Below are positions 1 to 7,063 of a DNA stretch of 14,281 nucleotides, in pieces. Positions within the stretch are counted from its first letter, which is position 1; each line of letters starts with the position of its first letter. Below the pieces are notes generated by a model that did no database searches, was not told the DNA's origin, and worked only from the letters and a program-made list of their open reading frames with translations. Source of the stretch: an uncultured Bacilli bacterium. GTDB taxonomy: Bacteria; Bacillota_I; Bacilli_A; RF39; UBA660. The translations under genes were made by a program, and so were the position numbers. Location of the stretch: NCBI GenBank assembly GCA_947627145.1, contig CANQUW010000022.1, positions 1-14,281 of the forward strand, read 5' to 3'.

Positions 1-3
1 CAT
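1..3 (-). CDS. Start codon of a gene that runs off the left edge
   Basis: The first three bases read ATG on the minus strand. GGAGGA lies at 11-16, seven bases upstream, which is ideal Shine-Dalgarno spacing. No coding sequence is visible, so the product cannot be named. An independent promoter is likely because ftsK, just upstream, ends in a terminator. Confidence 0.55.
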
Positions 4-91
4 ATTTCAATCCTCCATAATTTAATTTTATCAAACTTTGTAAAATTTAACTATCTGATTTCATTATAAGAGTCTTTTAACATTTATTTCT

Positions 92-100
92 ATTATATCA
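92..100 (-). promoter_or_regulatory. Extended -10 promoter for the left-edge gene
   Basis: The minus strand reads TGATATAAT, a perfect TATAAT with a TGn extension. It lies about 90 bases before the edge ATG and just after the ftsK terminator. No good -35 is present 17 bases upstream (ACTCTT). A second TATAAT lies at 63-68, also without a convincing -35. Confidence 0.35.
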
Positions 101-110
101 CGAATAACAG

Positions 111-171
111 AAAAAAGAGTAGTATTTATTCTTCTTGTTCTGCTTCATCAAGTTTTACTAATACTACTCTT
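111..171 (-). terminator. Rho-independent terminator of ftsK, one arm inside the gene
   Basis: AAGAGTAGTATT (minus strand, 160-171) pairs perfectly with AATACTACTCTT (115-126) and six T residues follow (111-116). The 12-bp stem encloses a 33-nt loop. The first arm lies within the last ftsK codons and the loop spans the stop codon. Confidence 0.75.
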
Positions 172-2396
172 GGTTTAGACCCGTTAGGTGGACCAATAAT
201 TCCTCTTTCTTCAAGTAAATCTATGATTCTTGCTGCCCTATTATAACCTAGTTTAAATCTTCTTTGAAGAAGTGAGGCACTAGCTTTTTGACTTTCTACT
301 ACAAATTCTACTATATCATTATATAATGGATCATCGTACTCTTCTTTCTGATTGGCATCTTCTATTTGACTTGCACTTTTATCAGGCATATCAGCTGAAT
401 CTAAGTTAAGCATTTTTTCGTCGTATTCTGCTTTTTGCTGCTCGATGGTGTGATCTATAATTCTTTTTATTTCATCATCTGATATAAATGCTCCTTGAAC
501 ACGTTGTGTTGTAATTTCTCCCATCGGTAAGAAAAGCATATCTCCTTTTCCAAGTAATTTTTCTGCACCACCAGTATCTAGTATAGTACGTGAGTCTATT
601 TGACTCGCTACTGTGAATGCTATACGAGATGGAATGTTTGCTTTAATGACACCTGTTATTACATTAGTTGATGGTCTTTGAGTTGCGATTATCAAATGAA
701 TTCCTGCCGCACGCGCAAGTTGAGTTATTCTCATGATTGATGACTCAACATCTTTGGCTGCAACTAACATTAAATCTGCAAGTTCATCTATTACAACTAC
801 GATAAATGGCATTTTCTTTAGTTGTTCTTCTGGTTTTCTTTTTTTATTTTCTTTTTCAATATATGCGTTATATGTTCCAATGTTTTTAGTTTTAGTTTCT
901 TCAAAAACATCAAATCTTCTATCCATTTCACTTACTATTTTAGCAAGAGCAACACTCGCTTTTTTAGGATTGGTAACAACTGGACAAAGTAAATGTGGTA
1001 CTCCATTATAAAGTGAAAGTTCAACTTTTTTAGGGTCTACTAACATAAGTTTTACTTCGTCAGGTCTTGCACGCATTAAAATGGATGCGATTATCCCGTT
1101 AATACATACTGATTTACCAGCTCCAGTAGCACCTGCAACTAGTAAGTGTGGTGTTTTATTAATCTCACACCAGATAACATTACCCATAATATTTTTACCT
1201 AAAGGTACTAAAAGTTTTGAATCTTTTTTAGATTCCGGAATACGCTCTAGAACTTCTCTAAATGTTACCGGTACAGGTGTTTCATTTGGTATTTCAATAC
1301 CAACTGTTTTCTTTCCAGGTATAGGCGCTTCAATTCTTACATCTTTTTTAGCAAGAGATAAAGCTATTTCTCTATTTAGACCTACAATTTTATTTAATTT
1401 AGTACCTGATTTTATTTCAAGTTCGTATTGTGTAACTGTTGGTCCTATATGAACCTCTACTGCTTTTCCACTAATACCAAAATCTTTTAATACATTTTCT
1501 AGACTAACAATATTTTTCTCGATAGCACTTTGATTAGCATTTTTCTTTTTGCTTTTTGGTTTATCTAATATATCCATACTAGGTAATTTATAATTTCTAT
1601 TAAAGTTTTCTGATACAACTTCAGGATGAGCATGATCTTCTTCTGTTTCAGTATTATCTTTAGTCTGGGTAATTTTATCTATACTAGATACAACTATTTG
1701 TTTGTTGTCATCAATATCTTCATCACCATTACTTATAATAACTGCTGATTTTGGACTTTCTTCTTCATCATCACTTTCGTTTTTACTAGATTCTTTTCTT
1801 GTTTTCATCTTTTCTTTTGATGTATTATAACCATTTCTTATAGCATCAACAATTGAAAATCCAGTAAATAAACTTAGTCCTACTCCTATTAAAACCCATG
1901 ATACAATTTGCATTCCTGTTAAGGCAAATAGTTTATCGAAACATATAGCAAAAGCTCCTCCAATAATTCCTCCACCAAGTTCAAAGATAGATGATACTGT
2001 TCCCGTTGTCATAATACTATTAAATGATATAACAAGTTCATCTAATGTTTCTTGAAATATTAATGCTACATTACTTTCATTTGCGATAACATACTCTCTA
2101 TGCATCAAAACTAAAAGTCCAATTGTCATCATATAAAGTCCAATTAATTTGGTTGTAAAGAAATTAGGAAATTCTCTTTTTAAAATTAAATAAACTCCTA
2201 TTATAAACATTACTACTAAAAATATCCCATATCCACTTCCAACAAGGAATACTCCAAACGATGCAATTAACTTTCCTATCGGACCATATTTTCCTATACC
2301 TAATATGGCCGCAAGTACTAAAAGAACTCCATAAAGTTCTGCACTATATTCAAAACCAGTATTCTTACTTTTTTTTCTACTTTTCTTTTTTGCCAT
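126..2396 (-). CDS. ftsK: DNA translocase FtsK/SpoIIIE
   Basis: This is a 756-residue septal DNA pump that moves chromosomal DNA through the closing septum. Several hydrophobic segments lie at about residues 20-100 and 140-180, forming the membrane anchor. A charged, acidic linker covers about 190-265. The motor follows, with Walker A GATGAGKS near residue 425 and Walker B VVVIDELADLM near 535. The last 60 residues form the winged-helix gamma domain (ASLLQRRFKLGYNRAARII), which reads orienting DNA sequences. Length and domain order are typical of FtsK/SpoIIIE. GAGGAG sits about seven bases before the ATG. The gene appears monocistronic, with its own promoter and terminator. Sequence alone does not separate a vegetative FtsK role from a sporulation SpoIIIE role. 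Confidence 0.96.
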   Translation of the reverse strand: MAKKKSRKKSKNTGFEYSAELYGVLLVLAAILGIGKYGPIGKLIASFGVFLVGSGYGIFLVVMFIIGVYLILKREFPNFFTTKLIGLYMMTIGLLVLMHREYVIANESNVALIFQETLDELVISFNSIMTTGTVSSIFELGGGIIGGAFAICFDKLFALTGMQIVSWVLIGVGLSLFTGFSIVDAIRNGYNTSKEKMKTRKESSKNESDDEEESPKSAVIISNGDEDIDDNKQIVVSSIDKITQTKDNTETEEDHAHPEVVSENFNRNYKLPSMDILDKPKSKKKNANQSAIEKNIVSLENVLKDFGISGKAVEVHIGPTVTQYELEIKSGTKLNKIVGLNREIALSLAKKDVRIEAPIPGKKTVGIEIPNETPVPVTFREVLERIPESKKDSKLLVPLGKNIMGNVIWCEINKTPHLLVAGATGAGKSVCINGIIASILMRARPDEVKLMLVDPKKVELSLYNGVPHLLCPVVTNPKKASVALAKIVSEMDRRFDVFEETKTKNIGTYNAYIEKENKKRKPEEQLKKMPFIVVVIDELADLMLVAAKDVESSIMRITQLARAAGIHLIIATQRPSTNVITGVIKANIPSRIAFTVASQIDSRTILDTGGAEKLLGKGDMLFLPMGEITTQRVQGAFISDDEIKRIIDHTIEQQKAEYDEKMLNLDSADMPDKSASQIEDANQKEEYDDPLYNDIVEFVVESQKASASLLQRRFKLGYNRAARIIDLLEERGIIGPPNGSKPRVVLVKLDEAEQEE

Positions 2397-2403
2397 ATTA
2401 TCT

Positions 2404-2446
2404 ACTCCTCATTATAAATTATATCATTAAAAAAATATTATGAAAA
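2404..2446 (-). promoter_or_regulatory. Promoter and ribosome binding site of ftsK
   Basis: The minus strand has TTTTCA (2441-2446), 17 bases, then TATAAT (2418-2423) preceded by TGA, an extended -10. GAGGAG (2405-2410) follows and is correctly spaced from the ATG at 2396. The -35 is weak. The leader would be very short. Confidence 0.5.
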
Positions 2447-2529
2447 GAAAAAGCAATTAAATTGATGTTTTTTTACGTTTTTTAATTATATTTTCTTTCA
2501 TTATCATTTCTATTTGTTTCAAACATCCC

Positions 2530-2557
2530 ACGATTTTGTCGACGCTGACAAAATCGT
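2530..2557. repeat. dinD-like palindrome A
   Basis: ACGATTTTGTC (2530-2540) is the exact reverse complement of GACAAAATCGT (2547-2557), with a six-base loop. The minus strand encodes DDFVSVDKIVG, comparable to DinD EHFVDVNKVL. The surrounding 80-bp unit (about 2517-2596) is roughly three-quarters identical to the next one by hand alignment, including a shared TTGTAATAT-TTAGTTT flank. Confidence 0.8.
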
Positions 2558-2609
2558 CAAAACCCTTGTAATATATTAGTTTCAAATAATTTTTATATTT
2601 TAAACCTAG

Positions 2610-2637
2610 ACCATTTTGGCCATGCCGACAAAATGGT
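2610..2637. repeat. dinD-like palindrome B
   Basis: ACCATTTTG (2610-2618) pairs with CAAAATGGT (2629-2637). Within the loop GGC and GCC can also pair. The minus strand reads KVSNHFVGMAKMV followed by a stop, comparable to NVSEHFVDVNKV in DinD. The left arm starts exactly 80 bp after that of copy A. Confidence 0.8.
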
Positions 2638-2788
2638 TGGAAACTTTGTAATATCTTAGTTTTAAATGGTTTTAACATTATCTATCTTAGCATTTTTTAT
2701 AATAAAAATATATTTTAGATCCTTCATTATTAATACAATATTCTTTTCTATAATAACTTCTGATTATAATTATTACTATTCTTTTAAA

Positions 2789-2822
2789 CTTTACACCTTG
2801 TCGGCATCAGCAACGTGTAAAG
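2789..2822. repeat. dinD-like palindrome C
   Basis: CTTTACAC (2789-2796) pairs with GTGTAAAG (2815-2822). Inner TTG (2798-2800) and CAA (2811-2813) extend the stem past a bulge. The minus strand reads VVSLHVADADKV then a stop. The flank on the dinD side (GAAAC, then TTTTAATTTTAAA) resembles those of copies A and B. Confidence 0.7.
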
Positions 2823-2866
2823 AAACAACAATAATAGTTTTAATTTTAAACCATTTTATATTATTT

Positions 2867-2901
2867 ACTTTACATTTTCCTAATACCAGTAAATGTAAAG
2901 T
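2867..2901. repeat. dinD-like palindrome D (divergent)
   Basis: ACTTTACATTT (2867-2877) pairs perfectly with AAATGTAAAGT (2891-2901) around a 13-base loop. The minus strand can be read TLHLLVLGKCKV, a distant match to the HFVDVNKMV pattern. It is the least certain member by sequence, but its position is 78 bp from copy C and its stem is perfect. Confidence 0.55.
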
Positions 2902-2924
2902 TCTTTTTATATCACATTCTGCTT

Positions 2925-2956
2925 AGACCATTTTGTTGAGGTCAACAAAATGGTCT
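2925..2956. repeat. dinD-like palindrome E, nearly perfect
   Basis: The 15-base arm at 2925-2939 is the exact reverse complement of 2942-2956, with only GG between them. The core reads CCATTTTGTTGA then TCAACAAAATGG. On the minus strand it encodes DHFVDLNKMV, the best match outside the gene to DinD residues 62-70, flanked by stop codons. It lies about 20 bases after the dinD stop. No U-run follows it on the minus strand, so it is not a standard terminator of dinD. Confidence 0.85.
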
Positions 2957-2977
2957 TAAACTTATTATTTTTTCTAT

Positions 2978-3787
2978 TTAACAAATTTTCTTTCTCGATA
3001 GTTCCTTTAGACTTTTTTCTGGTGTCGGAAAATCTTCTGGCATTGTACCACCGAGTTCTTTTATAGTATTTCTAACTGTTTTTCCAACTTTATAATGTGT
3101 ATCATTTGCTTTCTTTTCTGTTTTTATATTTTCTCTTTTTATTTTTTGTTCTGTTTGTGATATTCTAAATAAATTGGCAATTAATTCATCACTGCACATA
3201 TTATCTAAAATATCTTCTCTATATCTTAATCCTTTTCTTTTAGCAATATCATTTGCGGTTTCTCCGTTATAAAGTCCTTTATACCCCGCATTATGAAATT
3301 TATCGAAGTTTTTTACACCAGCATTTTTCGCAGTTTTATTTAATGAGTTATTTTTTTTTCGTGTTATACTTCTTTGATAAAACCTTTTCTCATCTTCTGT
3401 GAGTTCATTATATTCTTTTTCGTTTAGTTCTTGCATTCTTGTTTTTACGGCAAAATATGTTTGTGCTAGTGCGATAACTTTCTTTCTTGAATCACCATTT
3501 TGCGCAATCAAGTAACATGCATATCTTGATAGTTTAAAATCTTCTATTGTCATCTCAGCATTATATCCTACGTGTAACACTTTGTTGACATCAACAAAGT
3601 GTTCAGAAACGTTGTTATTACTTGCTTTGCAAGCAATTTGTGCTTTAGAAATTACTTTTTTAAAATTTCTCCACTCTGTATATTTTAGAGCTTTCATTAA
3701 TTCTCTTGCATACCAAAACTCATGTCCTTCCTCATCAATGTGTTTAATATCTTCAAATGTTTTATTAGTTAAATCAATTTCGTTCAT
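2978..3787 (-). CDS. dinD: DNA damage-inducible protein D
   Basis: The 269 residues match the DinD family closely in length (E. coli DinD is about 274) and in recalled motifs: FWYARELMKALKYTEW near residue 24, LSRYACYLIAQNGD near 85, ALAQTYFAVKTR near 105, GLYNGETANDIAKRKGL near 170, ELIANLFRISQTEQK near 205 and the C-terminal RNTIKELGGTMPEDFPTP. DinD is an SOS-induced protein in E. coli and has been reported to counteract RecA filaments; its role here is inferred. AAGGAGGT (3795-3802) sits seven bases before the ATG. The gene is monocistronic, between the miaA terminator and a palindrome array. Codons 62-71 (EHFVDVNKVL) form an almost perfect palindrome. The usual GSG after this segment is replaced by GYN. 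Confidence 0.93.
   Translation of the reverse strand: MNEIDLTNKTFEDIKHIDEEGHEFWYARELMKALKYTEWRNFKKVISKAQIACKASNNNVSEHFVDVNKVLHVGYNAEMTIEDFKLSRYACYLIAQNGDSRKKVIALAQTYFAVKTRMQELNEKEYNELTEDEKRFYQRSITRKKNNSLNKTAKNAGVKNFDKFHNAGYKGLYNGETANDIAKRKGLRYREDILDNMCSDELIANLFRISQTEQKIKRENIKTEKKANDTHYKVGKTVRNTIKELGGTMPEDFPTPEKSLKELSRKKIC
3576..3603. repeat. Palindrome inside dinD codons 62-71
   Basis: AACACTTTGTTGA (3576-3588) is the exact reverse complement of TCAACAAAGTGTT (3591-3603), with a two-base centre. It encodes HFVDVNKV of DinD and has the same layout as the copies downstream of the gene, but with CAC/GTG where copy E has CAT/ATG. Confidence 0.9.
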
Positions 3788-3839
3788 CTACCATACCTCC
3801 TTACTATAACAAAATCTTATTTACTAACTGTATAACTTG

Positions 3840-3867
3840 ATTATACTACAGATGTTTGAAAAGTCAA
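3840..3867 (-). promoter_or_regulatory. dinD promoter with a weak LexA-box-like sequence
   Basis: On the minus strand TTGACT (3862-3867) is followed after 16 bases by a perfect TATAAT (3840-3845). The spacer contains CAAACATCTGT (3848-3858), which shares AACAT-TGT with the Bacillus LexA box CGAACATATGTTCG but lacks the final TTCG. The position would block RNA polymerase. The promoter call is good; the LexA site is tentative. Confidence 0.65.
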
Positions 3868-3889
3868 TATTAAAACTTTTAAATTTAAT

Positions 3890-3919
3890 AAAAAAAGAAA
3901 TAGTTATTTTTCTATTTCT
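3890..3919 (-). terminator. Rho-independent terminator of the uvrC-miaA operon
   Basis: On the minus strand AGAAATAG (3912-3919) pairs with CTATTTCT (3896-3903) around an eight-base loop that includes the miaA stop codon, followed by a run of T (3890-3895). The stem is AT-rich but perfect, and the next gene (dinD) has its own promoter. Confidence 0.8.
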
Positions 3920-4785
3920 GTTATGTAATTATAAATATCATTTATTGTTTTGTTAAAGTCTTCAAAATCTACATCAAACCATTTAACATCCATTTGATGA
4001 TTAAAGAAAGTATATTGTCTTTTAGCATATCTTCTAGAATTTTGTTTTATATCATTTATTACTTCTTCTTTAGTTTTTTCTTTATTATAGTATGGTATAA
4101 ACTCTTTATAACCAATACCTGTTTTTAAAGATTTATATTCATTAAGATAATTTTTATATCTATTTACTTCTTCAAATAATCCATCTTTTATCATTTCATC
4201 TACTCTTTTATTTATTCTATCATATAAAATTTCTCTATCAGTTGTAAGTCCAATAAAAATAGTATCATATATTAGCTTATCTTTTTCTTTAGAAATACTT
4301 TCTCCTGATGATAATATTTGTAATGCTCGTACTAAACGACGTCTATTATTTATATGAATATTAGTATTTGGTTCCTTTTCTTTTATTTTAGAAAGTATTT
4401 CTTCATTAGATAACTCATCAAAAGTATCATTTACTTTAGTTTCATTTAATTTATAATCAAAAAGAGCTGCTTTAATATATAGACCACTTCCTCCTACAAA
4501 TATTGGAGTATTGCCTCTTTTTCTTATTTCTTCTATTTTTTTTCTTGCATCTTTTTGATAATCATATATAGTATAGTCTTCATTTACTTCTTTTATATCA
4601 AACAAATGATGAGGTATACCCTCTTTTTCTTTTTCTGTTATTTTAGCTGTTCCAATATCAAGTCCTTTATAAATTTGCATTGAATCAGCATTAATTATTT
4701 CTCCATTTATCTTGTGAGCAAGCTCTACTGATGCTTTAGTCTTTCCAACACCTGTTGGTCCTAGTATAACAATTATAGGTAACAT
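3904..4785 (-). CDS. miaA: tRNA dimethylallyltransferase MiaA
   Basis: MiaA transfers a dimethylallyl group to N6 of A37 in tRNAs that read codons beginning with U, which stabilises decoding. The 293-residue length is normal. Visible motifs are the P-loop GPTGVGKT (residues 9-16), DSMQIYKGLDIGTAK (from residue 34, with the family Asp and Tyr), VGGSGLYI near 100 and the C-terminal RRYAKRQYTFFNHQ that corresponds to the RQxTWFR tRNA-binding segment. The ATG lies ten bases after the mutL stop. A G-rich stretch (GGGGGA) overlapping that stop serves as a modest ribosome binding site. mutL-miaA adjacency is conserved in many bacteria, so co-expression is expected. It is the last gene of the operon. 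Confidence 0.96.
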   Translation of the reverse strand: MLPIIVILGPTGVGKTKASVELAHKINGEIINADSMQIYKGLDIGTAKITEKEKEGIPHHLFDIKEVNEDYTIYDYQKDARKKIEEIRKRGNTPIFVGGSGLYIKAALFDYKLNETKVNDTFDELSNEEILSKIKEKEPNTNIHINNRRRLVRALQILSSGESISKEKDKLIYDTIFIGLTTDREILYDRINKRVDEMIKDGLFEEVNRYKNYLNEYKSLKTGIGYKEFIPYYNKEKTKEEVINDIKQNSRRYAKRQYTFFNHQMDVKWFDVDFEDFNKTINDIYNYITEIEK

Positions 4786-4795
4786 ATAATTCCCC

Positions 4796-6577
4796 CTAAT
4801 CCATAGCTCTTTTAAACATTTTTTCTAAATCATATATTGTATAAGTAATAATAGTTGGTCTTCCATGTGGACAAGTAAAAGGATTTTCACATTTACGTAG
4901 TGTATCTAATAAATATTGCATATCATCTTCTGAAATATAATCATTTGCTTTAATAGACATACGACATGCAAGTGTTATAGCAGTTTTTTCTATAAATTTT
5001 TCTTTAGAAAATTCTTCTTTTGTTGCGATAAGTTCAAATATTTTTCTTAAAGATTCTTTTTCATATCCTTCTTTAAACCAAGTAGGATGACTTCTTACTA
5101 TAAAAGTATTACTTCCAAATTCTTCTGCTTTTATTCCAATTGAAGAAAGTAAATCCATATTCTTTTTTACCATAATAAACTCATTTGTTGGAAGTTCTAT
5201 TTTAATTGGAATTAATGGTTCCATTACAGTATTAGTTTCTTTTCCCATTCCATGAAGATATTTTTCATAATTTATTCTTTCTGCTGCTGCATGTTGATCT
5301 ATTATATACATACCATCTTCATTTTCAGCAATTATATAAGTCATATGAACAATTCCTTTTGGATATAGTCTTTTTATTCTATAACTATCCTCTTTCTCTT
5401 CAGACTCATATGAAGTGCTTTCTTCTTCTACATCAAAGTTTAAAGATATTTCCTCATAAACTTTATTATCATTTGTTTCTTCCTCTTGTTTTTCTTCGTT
5501 AAATATAGGTAGTTCTACTTTTATATCTTTTTCTATAATACTATCTACATCATTAATAGATTCTTCATCTCTTACAGAGATTGTAGGTATAAGTAATAGT
5601 TTTTCTAATTTAGATGTTATAGTTTTTTCTATTAGTTCGTATAATTCTTTATCTTTTGAGAATTTTATATCCATTTTAGTTGGATGTATATTTATATCTA
5701 TTAGGATTGGATCTGTTTCTATATTTATTACAATTATAGGAGCTTTATCTTTTGGTATATAGGTATGATAAGCTTCTATTATTTTTCTATTTAAAATATT
5801 ATTTCTTATAAGTCTTCCATTTACAAAAGTAATCATAGAGTTTCTTGTTGATTTAGCAACTTCTGGATAAGATATATATCCAGTAATTCTATAATCATCA
5901 TTACTTTCATCCACTTCAATCATCTTTTTAGCAACATCTCCACCAAATACATTATATATTACTTTTAAAAGATTGCCATCTCCTGTTGTTTCTAATAATG
6001 TTTTATCATTATTTATTAAAGTAAATTTAACATTTGGATTAGCAAGTGCCATTTTATTTATATAGTCTGAGATATTTGCTAGTTCTACATAATAGTTTTT
6101 TAAATATTTAAGTCTTACTGGCGTATTATAAAAAAGATTAGATACTCTAATTGTTGTACCTGTTGCTAAATCAGAAGCATCTATTTTTTTTATATTTCCT
6201 CCATCTAGTTCAATACGAGTTCCAGTATTACCATCTGTTGTTTTTAAGACAACGTGAGATACACTCGCAATTGATGGTAAAGCTTCACCTCTAAAACCTA
6301 GAGTTTCTATGTTAAATAAGTCTTCTAAAGATTTTAATTTACTTGTAGCATGTCTTAAAAAAGCATTTTTAGCATCCTCTTTATCCATACCGATTCCATT
6401 ATCACTTACTTCTATTTCTTTTACTCCAGAGTCTACTAGTTTTACAGATATTTCTGATGCTTCAGCATCAAGTGAATTTTCTACTAATTCTTTTACAACA
6501 TTCATTGTTTTTTCTACTACTTCTCCTGCTGCAATTTTATTAGCAAGAGTATCTGTCATTACTTTAATTTTTCCCAT
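4796..6577 (-). CDS. mutL: DNA mismatch repair endonuclease MutL
   Basis: MutL couples mismatch recognition by MutS to strand incision. The N-terminal GHKL ATPase shows ELVENSLDA, DNGIGM and GFRGEALPSI, all typical. An acidic linker spans about residues 350-400. The C-terminal domain carries the endonuclease signature DQHAAAERINYE (DQHAxxExxxxE, near residue 425), plus ACRMSIKAND and CPHGRP near 570, so this is the nicking type found in bacteria without MutH. I place the start at the ATG of MGKIKVM (6577, 593 residues). An in-frame GTG at 6586 is only one base from AAAGG (6590-6594), while the ATG is ten bases away. It follows the pilin-like gene by 21 bases. No MutS is in the window. Confidence 0.96.
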   Translation of the reverse strand: MGKIKVMTDTLANKIAAGEVVEKTMNVVKELVENSLDAEASEISVKLVDSGVKEIEVSDNGIGMDKEDAKNAFLRHATSKLKSLEDLFNIETLGFRGEALPSIASVSHVVLKTTDGNTGTRIELDGGNIKKIDASDLATGTTIRVSNLFYNTPVRLKYLKNYYVELANISDYINKMALANPNVKFTLINNDKTLLETTGDGNLLKVIYNVFGGDVAKKMIEVDESNDDYRITGYISYPEVAKSTRNSMITFVNGRLIRNNILNRKIIEAYHTYIPKDKAPIIVINIETDPILIDINIHPTKMDIKFSKDKELYELIEKTITSKLEKLLLIPTISVRDEESINDVDSIIEKDIKVELPIFNEEKQEEETNDNKVYEEISLNFDVEEESTSYESEEKEDSYRIKRLYPKGIVHMTYIIAENEDGMYIIDQHAAAERINYEKYLHGMGKETNTVMEPLIPIKIELPTNEFIMVKKNMDLLSSIGIKAEEFGSNTFIVRSHPTWFKEGYEKESLRKIFELIATKEEFSKEKFIEKTAITLACRMSIKANDYISEDDMQYLLDTLRKCENPFTCPHGRPTIITYTIYDLEKMFKRAMD

Positions 6578-6598
6578 ACTACACACGCCTTTCGTTAT

Positions 6599-7030
6599 CT
6601 AGTTCATAAGTTTGTTTTCTACATAAAATTTATTATGACATTTTAAAGTTACATAATATTTAAGTTTTGCATTATTTCTTACTGTACCATCAGCATTTTT
6701 AGTTGCTATATTTTCAACTTTAACTTTACTTTCATTGTAATCACATTTTTCATTTTTGTTTTCTGGATCAACAAGTTCATCAATAAAACTTTCATTTAGT
6801 AATGTCTTTGCAGTTAAAGTTTCACTACTACCAGCCTTAGGTATAAACATAGAATTCTTCTCATAATAATTACGTGTTGCATTATATAAAGTATTAACAT
6901 AAGTATCATATGTTTTATTTTTACTTTGTAATAAATATTTATTAACCATAGGTATAGCAACAGTTGAGATAATACCTAATATAGCAATAGTAGTAAGTAC
7001 TTCTACTAATGTAAACCCTTTTTCATTCAT
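6599..7030 (-). CDS. Type IV pilin-like (pseudopilin) protein
   Basis: The protein begins MNEKGFTLVEVLTTIAILGI. A five-residue leader ending in Gly precedes Phe, with Glu at mature position 5 and a long hydrophobic helix: the classic class III signal cut by a prepilin peptidase. About 143 residues in total, with two Cys near the C-terminus (KCDYN and LKCHN) that could form a disulfide-bonded loop. The start is the ATG at 7030, after GGAAGGTGAT; an upstream in-frame GTG overlaps that site. It probably acts in a type IV pilus, competence pseudopilus or type II-like system, but no assembly ATPase, platform protein or peptidase is nearby. Its position between uvrC and mutL, 33 and 21 bases from each, implies cotranscription with repair genes. 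Confidence 0.9.
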   Translation of the reverse strand: MNEKGFTLVEVLTTIAILGIISTVAIPMVNKYLLQSKNKTYDTYVNTLYNATRNYYEKNSMFIPKAGSSETLTAKTLLNESFIDELVDPENKNEKCDYNESKVKVENIATKNADGTVRNNAKLKYYVTLKCHNKFYVENKLMN

Positions 7031-7063
7031 ATTAATCACCTTCCAGTTTTATCTTACCATAAA

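Larger units (their letters stand above)
2411..2977. other. Gene-free interval between dinD and ftsK, filled by a palindrome array
   Basis: Apart from the ftsK promoter, these roughly 570 bases hold no gene I can support. Short open frames here lack ribosome binding sites and lie over repeats. The interval is mostly occupied by five imperfect palindromes (listed separately) whose minus-strand translation resembles residues 62-71 of the neighbouring DinD. Left arms begin near 2530, 2610, 2789, 2867 and 2925, so three successive spacings are about 80, 78 and 58. A possible sixth, badly decayed copy may lie near 2690-2712, where an A/T hairpin follows CTTAG, a flank also seen before the last unit. 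Dinucleotide statistics were not computed. Confidence 0.7.

Noticed and set aside
733..1452. Plus-strand open frames within ftsK
   Set aside because: They are antisense shadows of a strongly conserved gene and lack initiation signals.
2457..2678. 73-residue open frame on the minus strand downstream of dinD
   Set aside because: It runs through two repeat units (A and B), has no ribosome binding site, and its frame switches relative to the dinD-like peptide. It is better explained as repeat sequence.
2666..2926. 86-residue open frame on the plus strand
   Set aside because: No ribosome binding site, low-complexity hydrophobic translation, and it crosses palindromes C and D. It would also be the only plus-strand gene.
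2925..2956. Palindrome E as the dinD terminator
   Set aside because: The stem is excellent but no U-run follows on the minus strand, and similar palindromes occur inside dinD and further downstream.
2517..2975. CRISPR array
   Set aside because: The repeats are divergent palindromes with irregular spacing, there are no identical repeats of fixed length, and no cas genes are present.
6578..6586. GTG start for mutL three codons upstream
   Set aside because: Only one base separates it from AAAGG, while the ATG at 6577 is well spaced and gives the normal MutL N-terminus.
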